Assembly (NCBI RefSeq): GCF_002154605.1
Contig: NZ_MUNE01000369.1
Span: 1 to 43,879 of the forward strand
DNA: 43,879 bases
Direction: 5' to 3'
From: Streptomyces milbemycinicus
GTDB lineage: Bacteria; Actinomycetota; Actinomycetes; Streptomycetales; Streptomycetaceae
This document shows, in pieces, positions 8,398-16,404 of the stretch; position 1 is the stretch's first letter; each line of letters begins with the position of its first letter. Under the pieces are notes generated by a model, which was not told the origin of the DNA, made no database searches, and worked only from the letters and a program-made list of their open reading frames with translations. The translations under genes and the position numbers were made by a program.

Positions 8398-8799
8398 TCA
8401 GGCGGGCAGCTTCGTGTCGATGACGAAGCTGATCTCGATGACCTGGCCGGGGAAGGTCAGTTCGGTGACGCCGAAGACCGTGCTGGCCGGACGGTGGTGG
8501 CCGAAGTACGCCAGGTTGCCCTCTGCCGTCGCCGCGGCATTCTGGCGCAGGTTCACCACGTACAAGGTCTGCGAGACGACCTGGTTCCGGGTGACGCCGT
8601 AGTGGTCCAGGACCTTGTCCAGGTTGACGTAGGTCTGCTTGAGCTGGGCGTCGAAATCGTCCGCGTAGAGGAACTCGCCCGCCTCGTCGAGTGAGAGCTG
8701 TCCGGAGACGTGGATCAGATCCCCGGACTTGATCGCCTGCGAGTAGCCGAAGTCACTCTCGGCAGGCACATTGTGGTTGAAGACATCGATGGTGGCCAA
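8398..8799 (-). CDS. RidA/YjgF family deaminase-like protein
   Basis: This is a 133-residue RidA-fold protein. RidA proteins hydrolyse reactive enamine/imine intermediates, and other subfamilies act on related substrates. Recognisable elements are YSQAIKSGDLIHVSGQLSLD near the N-terminus, the long helix TYVNLDKVLDHYGV and RPASTVFGVTELTFPG with ISFVI near the end. The canonical catalytic Arg of RidA in the RP/RxxxxV region appears as RPAST, so activity is plausible. The start is TTG 8799, supported by AGAAGGGCGAG upstream. It is divergent from the HxlR regulator gene, which probably controls it. Confidence 0.88.
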   Translation of the reverse strand: MATIDVFNHNVPAESDFGYSQAIKSGDLIHVSGQLSLDEAGEFLYADDFDAQLKQTYVNLDKVLDHYGVTRNQVVSQTLYVVNLRQNAAATAEGNLAYFGHHRPASTVFGVTELTFPGQVIEISFVIDTKLPA

Positions 8800-8831
8800 C
8801 GGTGCTCGCCCTTCTGTCTACTATCTCTTGT

Positions 8832-8899
8832 GGTTACTCAGGAACTGTAAGAGAGTGATAGCGGACCTGGAAGAACGCACTTTTCGGTGACTGAGGAAC
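8832..8899. promoter_or_regulatory. Direct repeat pair in RidA/HxlR divergent promoter
   Basis: GGTTACTCAGGAAC (8832-8845) recurs as GGTGACTGAGGAAC (8886-8899), 12 of 14 bases identical and 54 bases apart, in the 103-base space between the divergent genes. The second copy overlaps the HxlR ribosome binding site and ends three bases before its ATG. This placement suits two operators for the neighbouring HxlR protein, which would repress itself and the RidA gene. The role is inferred. Confidence 0.45.
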
Positions 8900-8902
8900 C
8901 TT

Positions 8903-9286
8903 ATGGTGACCAAGCAGCTACTCAGGGGCCTGCCCGAGAATGCAGACCTGAGGCGCGCGGATTCCCTGGCGCGGGAGATCTTCTCGGACGTCGCCAACAA
9001 GTGGGCGCTCCTGATCATCGAGATGCTCGGTGAGCGCACCCTGCGCTTCAGCGAGCTGCGGGACGAGGTGGAGGGCATCAGCCACAAGATGCTCACCCAG
9101 AACCTGCGCATGCTGGAGCACAACGGCTTGGTCGAGCGGACGGTGTACCCCACCGTGCCGCCGCGGGTCGAGTACACCCTCACCGAACCGGGCCGCGCAC
9201 TGCGCACCACGGTCGACGCCATATGCGGCTGGACCCACCAATACCTCGGTCACATCGAGGACGCACGCCGTCGCTTCGGCGACTGA
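8903..9286 (+). CDS. HxlR-family winged-helix transcriptional regulator
   Basis: This 127-residue DNA-binding protein has the HxlR signature order: ANKWALLIIEMLGERTLRFSEL, given here as ANKWALLIIEML then GERTLRFSEL, followed by GISHKMLTQNLRMLEHNGLV (recognition helix) and the wing YPTVPPRVEYTLTEPG. The family usually has an N-terminal effector-sensing Cys, but none is visible in the first 30 residues, so redox sensing is unlikely. The ATG at 8903 has GAGGAAC upstream. It is divergent from the RidA gene, consistent with local control of that gene. The next 238 bases downstream hold no gene. Confidence 0.9.
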   Translation: MVTKQLLRGLPENADLRRADSLAREIFSDVANKWALLIIEMLGERTLRFSELRDEVEGISHKMLTQNLRMLEHNGLVERTVYPTVPPRVEYTLTEPGRALRTTVDAICGWTHQYLGHIEDARRRFGD

Positions 9287-9524
9287 CGGCCGCACAGCGC
9301 CACGCCCCCGTTGTGCGGCGGCGCTGGGCACGCCGGTCGACCGATCGGAGCCGACCCCTCCTGCTGCAGACCGCCGTGCCGGGACAGCGACCAGGGGGCA
9401 TGCAGTGGGGGTTCGCCCACCCTCGTGGTGGATCAGGACAGGTCGAGCGGGCCGTGAGCCACGTACCGCGGACCACCACTGTCAGTGAGGACGAGCGGCC
9501 CGGCCGGCTCGTACCCTGTTTCCC

Positions 9525-10481
9525 GTGCCGTCCTCCCGCCTGCGCCGAGTCGCCGTCCTCGTACTCGAGGGTGCGAAGCCGCTCGATGTCGGCATCCCCG
9601 CACAGGTGTTCACGACCCGTGCCAGCATGCCGTACGAGGTGCGGGTGTGCGGCGCGGCGCCCGGGCTCGTGACCGGCGGCGACGGCCTGGCCTACCACGT
9701 CACCCACGGTCTCGACGCGCTTGGGTGGGCCGACATTGTCTTCGTCCCCGGCTATCGGTTCCCGGACCGCGACGACCCGCCACGGGCCGTCGTCGACGCG
9801 CTGATCGCCGCACACGACCGAGGTGCACGGCTTGCCGCCATCTCGACGGGCGCCTTCGCGCTCGCCGCCACGGGCCGGCTCGACGGCAAGCGCGCCACGA
9901 CGCACTGGCACTACACGCGGGCGCTTGCACAGAAGCATCCGCTCATCCGGGTCGACGAAAACGTCCTGTTCGTCGACGAGGGCAGCGTGCTGACATCGGC
10001 CGGCGCCGCCTCGGGCATCGACCTGTGCCTGCACATCCTGCGCGGCGACCTCGGGGTGGCCGCGTCGAACCACGCGGCCCGGCGCCTGGTCGCGGCCCCC
10101 TACCGCAGCGGCGGCCAGGCGCAGTACGTGCCGCGCAGCGTGCCCGAGCCGCTCGGTGAACGGTTCGCCGCCACCCGCGAATGGGCCCTGCACCGGCTCG
10201 ACGAACCCCTCAGCCTCGAATCCCTCGCCCAGCATGCGGCGGTCTCACCGCGCACGTTCTCGCGGCGCTTCGTCGAGGACACCGGGTACACGCCGATGCA
10301 GTGGGTCATGCGCGCCCGCATCGACCTGGCCCGTGAACTGCTCGAGCGTTCAAAACGCAGTGTCGAGCAGATCGCGAACGACGTCGGTCTCGGCACCGGC
10401 GCAAATCTGCGGATGCACTTCCAGCACATCCTCGGCACCACCCCCAGCGAGTATCGACGTACCTTCACCCGGGGCGAGTAG
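9525..10481 (+). CDS. GlxA-type AraC-family regulator (DJ-1/PfpI domain plus HTH)
   Basis: The first about 185 residues form a class I glutamine-amidotransferase-like DJ-1/PfpI domain (VAVLVLEGAKPLDVGIPAQVF, with the nucleophile-elbow region reading AISTGAFALAATG). The last about 95 residues form the double AraC helix-turn-helix (LESLAQHAAVSPRTFSRRF and VEQIANDVGLGTGANLRMHF, ending TTPSEYRRTF). The usual elbow Cys is replaced by Thr (STGAF), as is common in non-enzymatic GlxA regulators, so it probably senses a ligand. The start is GTG 9525. It lies 110 bases upstream of, and in the same direction as, a GAPDH gene, which is a likely target. Confidence 0.9.
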   Translation: MPSSRLRRVAVLVLEGAKPLDVGIPAQVFTTRASMPYEVRVCGAAPGLVTGGDGLAYHVTHGLDALGWADIVFVPGYRFPDRDDPPRAVVDALIAAHDRGARLAAISTGAFALAATGRLDGKRATTHWHYTRALAQKHPLIRVDENVLFVDEGSVLTSAGAASGIDLCLHILRGDLGVAASNHAARRLVAAPYRSGGQAQYVPRSVPEPLGERFAATREWALHRLDEPLSLESLAQHAAVSPRTFSRRFVEDTGYTPMQWVMRARIDLARELLERSKRSVEQIANDVGLGTGANLRMHFQHILGTTPSEYRRTFTRGE

Positions 10482-10591
10482 CCCGCCGCCCGGCGTCTGG
10501 CGCGATCCTTGCGAACCATGGCGCTCACGCCACGGCCATGGCCGGATCACGCACGCGAAACTGGTGACGAACCGAAGGGACACCACGACAC

Positions 10592-11590
10592 ATGACTCGC
10601 ATCGCCATCAACGGATTCGGCCGCATCGGACGCAACGTGCTGCGCGCCCTGCTGGAACGCGGCAGCGACTTGGAGATCGTCGCCGTCAACGACCTCACCG
10701 AGCCCGTCACCCTCGCCCGGCTCCTCGCCTACGACACCACAGCCGGACGGCTCGGCCGTCCGGTGACCGCCGACGGGGACGCCCTTGTCGTCGACGGCCG
10801 ACGCATCACGGTGCTCGCCGAGCGGGAGCCGGCGCGGCTGCCGTGGGGCGAGCTCGGCGTCGACATCGTGCTGGAGGCGACAGGCCGCTTCACCTCCGCC
10901 AAGGCCGCCCGCGCCCACCTGGACGCGGGAGCGAAGAAGGTGCTGGTCAGCGCGCCGTCGGACGGCGCCGACGTGACGCTCGCGTACGGGGTCAACACCG
11001 ACGCGTACGACCCGGACGTGCACACGATCGTCTCGAACGCCTCGTGCACGACCAACGCGCTTGCGCCGCTGGCCGCGGTGCTCGACGAACTCGCCGACAT
11101 CGAGCACGGCTTCATGACCACGGTGCACGCCTACACGCAGGAGCAGAACCTGCAGGACGGTCCGCACCGCGACGCCCGCCGCGCCCGTGCCGCCGCCGTC
11201 AACATCGTGCCGACCACGACGGGCGCCGCCAAGGCGATCGGCCTCGTGCTGCCGAACCTCGACGGCAAGCTGTCGGGCGATTCGATCCGCGTGCCGGTTC
11301 CGGTCGGCTCGATCGTCGAACTCAACAGCACCGTGGCCCGCGACGTGACCCGCGACGACGTGCTGGCCGCGTACCGCGCCGCCGCACAGGGCCCGCTCGC
11401 CGGCGTCCTCGAGTACTCCGACGACCCGCTCGTATCGTCCGATATCGTCGGCAACCCGGCCTCGGCGATCTTCGATGCGGCCCTCACCCGCGTCGACGGC
11501 CGCCACGTCAAGGTGGTCGCCTGGTACGACAACGAATGGGGTTTCTCCAACCGCGTGATCGACACCCTGGAACTCCTCGCCACACGCTGA
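10592..11590 (+). CDS. gap: Type I glyceraldehyde-3-phosphate dehydrogenase
   Basis: This 332-residue glycolytic enzyme oxidises glyceraldehyde 3-phosphate to 1,3-bisphosphoglycerate with NAD. The N-terminal Rossmann motif is INGFGRIGRNVLRAL, and VAVNDLTEP supplies the Asp that selects NAD over NADP. The catalytic cysteine is C152 in SNASCTTNALAPL, with the partner His in TTVHAYTQEQNLQDGPHRD. The terminal WYDNEWGFSNRVIDTL is intact. Length and motifs are full. A housekeeping copy would usually sit in a gap-pgk-tpi operon. This one is alone behind a GlxA regulator in an accessory region, so it is probably a second isozyme, possibly one insensitive to a GAPDH-directed natural product. Confidence 0.93.
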   Translation: MTRIAINGFGRIGRNVLRALLERGSDLEIVAVNDLTEPVTLARLLAYDTTAGRLGRPVTADGDALVVDGRRITVLAEREPARLPWGELGVDIVLEATGRFTSAKAARAHLDAGAKKVLVSAPSDGADVTLAYGVNTDAYDPDVHTIVSNASCTTNALAPLAAVLDELADIEHGFMTTVHAYTQEQNLQDGPHRDARRARAAAVNIVPTTTGAAKAIGLVLPNLDGKLSGDSIRVPVPVGSIVELNSTVARDVTRDDVLAAYRAAAQGPLAGVLEYSDDPLVSSDIVGNPASAIFDAALTRVDGRHVKVVAWYDNEWGFSNRVIDTLELLATR

Positions 11591-11615
11591 CCGGATCGAG
11601 TGACTTCTCGACCGG
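11591..11615 (+). terminator. Hairpin after gap stop codon
   Basis: CCGGATCGAG and CTCGACCGG pair across a six-base loop with one bulged base, immediately after the GAPDH stop. There is no U-tract, as is usual in streptomycete terminators. It could also act in mRNA stability. Confidence 0.45.
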
Positions 11616-11675
11616 AGCGGTGCCGGTGGGAGTGTCCGCAGGGAAGTAGAGCCGGGTGACCGTAGGGCCAGCCCT

Positions 11676-11869
11676 TCACCCGCGCCGCGGAGGCGATTGA
11701 TCGGGTGTGCGTTGAAGACGAGCCGGTAGTTCGTCACGTGCAGTCGCCCGCCGATCGCCTCCATGCCTTGCATGCGGATCGTCCGCATCAACTGGTCGTG
11801 GGGGTAGCGTTTCAGCCCGGCTGCGGCCACCCTCACGACGGTATGCGCGTTCTTGGTGACGTGCGGCAA
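11676..11869 (-). pseudogene. GRAM-like domain protein, N-terminal remnant
   Basis: The minus-strand frame VTKNAHTVVRVAAAGLKRYP followed by GMEAIGGRLHVTNYRLVF and NAHPINRLRG resembles the start of a bacterial GRAM/PH-like domain (a membrane or phosphoinositide-binding fold), where the GG.L.VTNYRLVF pattern is characteristic. After NRLRG the homology stops near 11690 and the frame runs on through the shadow of the GAPDH gene. There is no convincing promoter, so this is a truncated remnant. The family call is tentative. Confidence 0.45.
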
Positions 11870-12024
11870 TCTCGCCAGGTAGAAGGCCGTTCGAGCTCAA
11901 TGCCATGGCCCCCACCCCTGGTCAGCGCGGCACGGCGCATGGGGCACCAGTCCGGCCCTCGGCCCTTGTCCTGCCCTGGAACCGGGATCCAAAACAGCTA
12001 CGAGGATGCCCGGCTCTTGGGGAC

Positions 12025-12215
12025 GGGCATGATCAGCATCGGCCGACAGGGGGTGCTGTCCAGCGTTCTTGCCGGTCTTGATGGTCCGCTTCTTCGCGAT
12101 CTCGGGGACGGGGACGCCGCGGTCCTTCAGCGCGGGCCAGCAGGAGGGAGTCGTCGTCGATGGCCTTCGGCCGTCCGCCGTGGTTGCCCTTCGCAGACGG
12201 TGAGTGACACGGCGA
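12025..12215 (-). pseudogene. Serine recombinase (resolvase/invertase) C-terminal remnant
   Basis: Read on the minus strand through two frames, the sequence gives GNHGGRPKAIDDDSLLL, then LKDRGVPVPEIAKK and TIKTGKNAGQHP. This is the C-terminal HTH_7 region of Tn3-resolvase/DNA-invertase-like serine recombinases found in actinomycete transposons. The catalytic N-terminal domain is absent and a frameshift separates the first two segments. It is a fragment with no function of its own, sitting just downstream of the secretion-type pair. Confidence 0.6.
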
Positions 12216-12315
12216 CGGTGCCCATGCGTTGAGCCGGTTCTCCGGAACGTTTCCCGCAGAAAACCTGGCTGCTCAGCGAGCGGCGTTCTCCCGACCGGGA
12301 TCCGTACGCCCCGCC

Positions 12316-13743
12316 CTAGCGCCACGGCTCGTCGGGTTTCGGGAGCGGGCCGTTGTTCGGTGTGGATCCACCCAGGTCGTAGTGTTTGACCGAACTGGAC
12401 CCCGACACGCTGAACTCCTGGGCGAGACCTGTCGTGTGCAGCCGCGACGGCTGTCCGTCCGGGATGTGGATCTTGCCGATGTCCACGCCCTTGCCCTTGT
12501 CCCAGTTGTAGCGGTCCCAGGCGTTGGTCTGGTAGTCGAGGCCGACCTTGGGCTTGCCGCTGGCGTCCGGCTCCACTGTGACCACGCCAGTCACGTTCGA
12601 GCCGGTGGATCCGACGGCGAAGAACCAGTTGGGGTTCTTCTCCCGGTCGAAGGTGTAGCCCCTGTTCCCGGTCTGCACCGGGATGGCGACCGGCCTGCCG
12701 CCGTTCCTCCAGAACTCCGCGAGCGCCTTCTTGCGCCACTCGTTCTGGTTGTCCCTGATCTGTTTTTCGATGTGGGCCTGGAACCCTTTGTCGTCGGACA
12801 GCATCTTGTCGACAGGCAGGAACATGGGGCTGCCGGAGTTGCTGAGGTAGTGCGCCATGTGGCGGCCCGCGTCGGTCATGCCCAACGCGTCGGCCCTCTC
12901 GGCCAGCAGCTGCATCTTCGCCCCGGTCATCACCTCCGTCATGCCGGGAGTCTCCGCACCGTGCGGACCCGAACCGGCGTCCGGGGAGAGTCGCTTGATC
13001 GTGGTTTCCAGCAGACCCGCCGCCAGCAGGTCCTTCTTGTGCTCCTTCCACAGCTGAGCACGCGCCTCCGGACTCAGCGACTGCCACAGGCGACCCAGTT
13101 CGGCGCGCTGCCTCGGGTTCGCGTCGCCGCCGAGCGCGGCCAGCTTCACGGCTCGCGGCAACTGGTCCTCGTCCAGCGAGGTGTACTTGGCGTGGCCGGG
13201 GTTCAAGGGTTCGCCACCGTGGCTGTTCTTCAGGGCGCGAGAGACGGCGGCGTCGATCTCCGAGGCGTGGGCGACCAGCCCGGTGAGGGTGTCCGCGTAC
13301 CACTGCTCCAGGTCCTTGCTCCGCTGCGAATAGAGCGGGAATTTCTTGGAGCACAGCGCGCGCACGGTCACCGTGCCGTTGCCGTTGTCCGACACGGACA
13401 TGCCGGGGTCCACTTTGCCGCCCTTGCGCGCCTCCTCGTCGAGCTGCTTCGCCCGCTTCTGGACCGCCGACAGCTCGGTGTGGGCGTCCTGGAGCACGTT
13501 GTGGATGGACTCGGCCTCCAGGTGCAGATCGCCGAACTCCTTTGCCGTGCTGCGTACGAACTCCCGGGTGACGGTGGCGTTCACCCCCTCCCACCGTGCC
13601 GCCTCGGATTTCGCCACCAGTCCCCTGGAGACCTCGGTCTTGAGCTTCGCCAGGTTGCCGACCATGGTCTTCCAGTCGGTGACCGCGGTGCCCAGCTTGC
13701 CGAGGTCCATCGTGAGGAGGTTGGTGTATGTGAAGGTCGCCAC
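12316..13743 (-). CDS. WXG/LXG-like protein with long C-terminal region, candidate secreted effector
   Basis: The first about 110 residues are helical and resemble the WXG100/LXG-type N-terminus of type VII-secreted proteins (LAKLKTEVSRGLVAKSEAARW with a W-E-G turn at about residue 51, then a second helix AEFGD-like EFGDLHLEAESIHNVLQ). There is no Sec signal. The middle holds a strand-rich segment (SVSDNGNGTVTVRAL) and a helical part. The C-terminal about 150 residues are aromatic and basic, with the repeated actinomycete ending VKHYDLGG and PKPDEPWR. The start is GTG 13743 behind GGGGGGCGAGCGAGG. It follows, by 49 bases, a smaller gene of the same orientation. Export and toxicity are not shown. 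No ESX core components are in the window, so it would rely on a system elsewhere. Confidence 0.62.
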   Translation of the reverse strand: MATFTYTNLLTMDLGKLGTAVTDWKTMVGNLAKLKTEVSRGLVAKSEAARWEGVNATVTREFVRSTAKEFGDLHLEAESIHNVLQDAHTELSAVQKRAKQLDEEARKGGKVDPGMSVSDNGNGTVTVRALCSKKFPLYSQRSKDLEQWYADTLTGLVAHASEIDAAVSRALKNSHGGEPLNPGHAKYTSLDEDQLPRAVKLAALGGDANPRQRAELGRLWQSLSPEARAQLWKEHKKDLLAAGLLETTIKRLSPDAGSGPHGAETPGMTEVMTGAKMQLLAERADALGMTDAGRHMAHYLSNSGSPMFLPVDKMLSDDKGFQAHIEKQIRDNQNEWRKKALAEFWRNGGRPVAIPVQTGNRGYTFDREKNPNWFFAVGSTGSNVTGVVTVEPDASGKPKVGLDYQTNAWDRYNWDKGKGVDIGKIHIPDGQPSRLHTTGLAQEFSVSGSSSVKHYDLGGSTPNNGPLPKPDEPWR

Positions 13744-13767
13744 CCTCGCTCGCCCCCCGTCTGTTTC

Positions 13768-13815
13768 ACGTACTTGCTATTTGACGTACTTGCTACTTCA
13801 CGTACTGGGAGATCT
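13768..13815. repeat. Three 16-bp tandem units across the stop codon of the upstream gene
   Basis: ACGTACTTGCTA at 13768 and 13784, and ACGTACT at 13800, mark three units with a 16-base period. The units cover the C-terminal codons and the stop of 13793-14287 and most of the gap before the next gene. The repeats look like a local duplication of the gene end. Each copy differs by a few bases, so it is not very recent. Confidence 0.7.
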
Positions 13816-14287
13816 CCGAGACCGAGACCGCTGCGCCGTCGCGATGGCGCAGCGATGCCGCGAGGTACTCGTCGTCCTTCGTATGTGCCTTCTTCGAGTA
13901 GTCCAGGTGGTTCGAGATGTGGGCACACATTTGGAGGACCGTCTTGACCTGCGTGTCCCAGACCGAGACCGTGGTCGAGAGCTCGTTCCCCATGGTCATG
14001 TTCTGCGCGGACAGCTCCCTGGCGGCCTGCAGAGTGGAACCCGACCCGCTCTTGTCCATGCCGGCGCCCTCGATGTCGGCCTTCTTCCGCAGCACATCGT
14101 GCAGCTCGTACGCCTCGTGGCCGACGGCTCCCAGGTCGTCCTGATGGACGACCAGGTCGTGGTTGGCTCCGCCACCCGGGCCGGGGCCGGGCAGGGCCTG
14201 GTTGAGCCGCATCCCGGCCGACTGCCGCTCCTTGGCCGCGGAGACAAGCTCCGCCCACTCCTGGTCGAACGTCACCTTCACCACCAT
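13793..14287 (-). CDS. Small helical WXG100-like partner protein, 164 aa
   Basis: The ATG at 14285-14287 follows a GGGGG ribosome binding site. The protein starts VVKVTFDQEWAELVSAAKER and has a Gly/Pro linker (ALPGPGPGGGANHDLVV), a helix (EAYELHDVLRKKADIEG) and a longer helical part with VSVWDTQVKTVLQMCAHI, a W-containing turn. Helix-turn-helix architecture, absence of a signal peptide, and position directly before a larger WXG/LXG-like gene are typical of small ESX-associated chaperone or substrate partners in actinomycetes. The two genes are separated by 49 bases and probably form one operon. Family membership is inferred from architecture only. Confidence 0.58.
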   Translation of the reverse strand: MVVKVTFDQEWAELVSAAKERQSAGMRLNQALPGPGPGGGANHDLVVHQDDLGAVGHEAYELHDVLRKKADIEGAGMDKSGSGSTLQAARELSAQNMTMGNELSTTVSVWDTQVKTVLQMCAHISNHLDYSKKAHTKDDEYLAASLRHRDGAAVSVSEISQYVK

Positions 14288-14442
14288 CCCCCGGATATCG
14301 CTTTCGGTGGTCTGATGTGCATCCTGCCTCGAAGTGGCGCGAAAGTCCTTTGCATGGAGTGCCAACTCCTTGACTGTGAGCGCAACGTCGGCTCGGCCCG
14401 CAAAGGGAGGCGAACACACAGGTCCGAGCCCCGTGGCTTTCC

Positions 14443-14569
14443 GGATACCGCAGGCTCAGCCCGCGCTACGAGCGTCATCCCCGCAACTACCTGGCCCCTC
14501 TCGGACTCGCCGCAGCCATGTGCTGCTACAAACGCCTCGTCCGCCTCACCACACAGGACAGGGTCTTGG
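14443..14569 (+). pseudogene. IS5-like transposase C-terminal remnant
   Basis: The plus-strand frame GYRRLSPRYERHPRNYLAPL followed by GLAAAMCCYKRLVRLTT matches the last about 40 residues of IS5-family transposases (the RYER...FL...A...CYKRL pattern). Nothing of the catalytic region is present upstream. It overlaps the degraded 3' end of the opposite-strand alcohol dehydrogenase and may mark the insertion that truncated it. Confidence 0.62.
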
Positions 14570-15600
14570 TAGTGGCAACGTGTCTCCGGCATGCCCCTTT
14601 CGGCCACCTCGCGCACCCTGAGCCTCGGTCCACCGGTCGGACGTCCAGCATTCCCGATGTGTCAATGACCTGACGGATCGCCCGGCCCGAGGCCAGCTCC
14701 TCCATCGCCGTGCTGATGCCGGTCAGCGGCAGGATGCCGGTGTGCATCCGCTCCACCGGCATCTGGCCCGCCCGCCACAGGTCCAGGAACCGGGGAATGT
14801 CGCGGCACGGTACCGCGTCGCCCATGTACTAGCCCGGCAGGGACTTTGCCTCGCCCGCGAACGTCAGCGCCGGGACCTGCAGACCCGGTCGAGGGCGGGC
14901 AGGCCCACCGAGACGGCCGTGCCGCCCCGGGCCACGGCCGTCAGGCATACGGCCATCACCTTCGGGCTGCCCACTGCCTCGACCGCCAGCTCGGCACCAC
15001 CGGAAGTGAGGTCATGAATCGCCTCGACCGCCTCGCCGGGGGTGTACGCGTGGGTCGCGCCCAGCTGGAGGGCCCGCTCGCGCTTCTCCGGTACCGGGTC
15101 GACCGCGATGACCGGGTACGCGCCTGCCGCGCGGGCACCCAGCACCGCGGCCAGGCCCACGCCGCCCAGGCCGTGGGCCACCGTCGACTGGCCGGGGCGC
15201 AGGGACGCCGTGTTGATGACGGCTCCGTCGCCGGTCAGGACCGCGCAGCCGAACGTCGACGCCACCGTGAACGGGATGTCCTGCGGTATCGGCACCACCG
15301 GCTCCTGGGCCAGCACCGCGCGTTCGGAGAACGCGGAGACACACAACTGGTGGTGGACCGGGTTGCCGGAGGTGTCGGTCAGCAGGGACGGGCCGTGCAG
15401 CAGCGCTCCCGATCCGTTCGCCGCGGCGGCCTGTGCACACAGGGCGGGCCGGCCGGCCGCGCAGTCGGCTCAGAAGCCGCTGCTGGGCACGTAGAACAGG
15501 GCCACGTGGTCACCGGGACGGACCCGGGCGACGCCCGGTCCGGTCTCCTGCACGACACCCACCGCCTCGTGCCCCAGCGTCCTGGAAGACCTCGCACTGC
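14526..15600 (-). pseudogene. Zinc-type alcohol dehydrogenase, degraded
   Basis: Fragments of one medium-chain alcohol dehydrogenase occur in order on the minus strand: TLGHEAVGVVQETGPGVARV (GHE zinc motif), DHVALFYVPSSGF, then ADCAAGRPALC (structural-zinc cysteines), the Rossmann GLGGVGLAAVLGARAAG, and the C-terminal DIPRFLDLWRAGQMPVERM. Damage includes an in-frame TGA at 15470-15472 where the family has Cys, a frameshift near 14880 and an in-frame TAG at 14829-14831 in what should read GSYMGD. About 60 N-terminal residues are lost at 15600, where an integrase remnant begins. There are at least four independent lesions, so the gene is long dead. Confidence 0.8.
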
Positions 15601-15619
15601 CCGGCCTGTTCGGGCCCTG

Positions 15620-15990
15620 GTGCTGCCTCTGGCAGGGTGGTGCGCCGACATCTTGCGTTCCCAGGCCGATGCCCTGCCGGCCTGCGACTTCATGGACCTT
15701 GAGGACGCGGGCTGCTTGGCGCGGTTCCTGATCCGGGACCGGGATGGGAAGTTCCCCGCCCTTTTCGATGCCGTCTTTACCGATGCGGGGATTTACTTTG
15801 TTCTCAGCGATGTTCGGATCCCGAGAATGAACTCGGCCATGGAGCGGTGGGTGCAGACTTGCCGACGCGAACTGCTGGACCGGACTCTGATCTGGAACCA
15901 GCGGCACGACGCGATCGCCTCCGCGGCATCCTCCACGAGTACCGACATGCCGCATTACGCGGACGGATGAGAGCGGATGAGATTTTCGGC
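15620..15990 (+). pseudogene. Integrase-core (IS3/IS481-like) transposase remnant
   Basis: The plus-strand frame contains FLIRDRDGKFPALFDAVF, then DVRIPRMNSAMERWVQTCRR and ELLDRTLIWNQRHDAI. These are the second Asp and the Glu region of a DDE integrase core, similar to integrases of the IS3/IS481 type. The first Asp region is missing, and after IWNQRHDAI a frameshift moves the sequence to GILHEYRHAALRGRM. There are no terminal repeats. It adjoins the truncated N-terminus of the alcohol dehydrogenase. Confidence 0.68.
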
Positions 15991-16404
15991 AAGCACAGCC
16001 GTTACCCCCACTCACTTGGCACACTATCTATTCTTGCGAATCCCGCGGGGGGGGGCTGTCGCGGCGGGTGGCAGGTGCCGTGCGCGAACGGAGAGCACGG
16101 CACGATCAGCCCATGAGAGCTGCGGCCACTGTACCTGCCGGCGCCCCACAGCGACCTCATGGTAGAGCAGTCACAGACCCACGATCACTGATCATGCCCA
16201 TACTTGGGCGATCACAAAGCCCAGGTCAACCACCGTACGGCAATAAAGACACCTTTCAGGGCTATTCGTGGGTGGATTGAGGTGCGGTGGTGGTAGCTGT
16301 CTGGTCTCCTGTCGCGGGCCGCAGCCGTGCAACTCGCGCCGACTGTAGGCTGATTGACGCAGACGCGTCATAGTGAATTCGTCGCATATTCGAGGGGTGC
16401 GGGG
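15991..16404. other. Intergenic region upstream of kinase gene
   Basis: No gene is supported here. The stretch contains a run of nine or ten G (about 16049-16057) and is less GC-rich between 16180 and 16270, which suits a promoter for the kinase gene. I see no clear -10/-35 pair and no RNA gene. Confidence 0.4.

Noticed and set aside
11897..13594. 565-codon minus-strand frame overlapping the WXG-like gene
   Set aside because: It is an out-of-frame shadow with Arg/Gly-rich content. The 475-residue frame has family-like motifs and a ribosome binding site.
16049..16058. Run of G near 16050 as a phase-variable promoter tract for the kinase
   Set aside because: It is about 350 bases from the start codon and there is no promoter element beside it. 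A run this long can arise by chance or by sequencing error.
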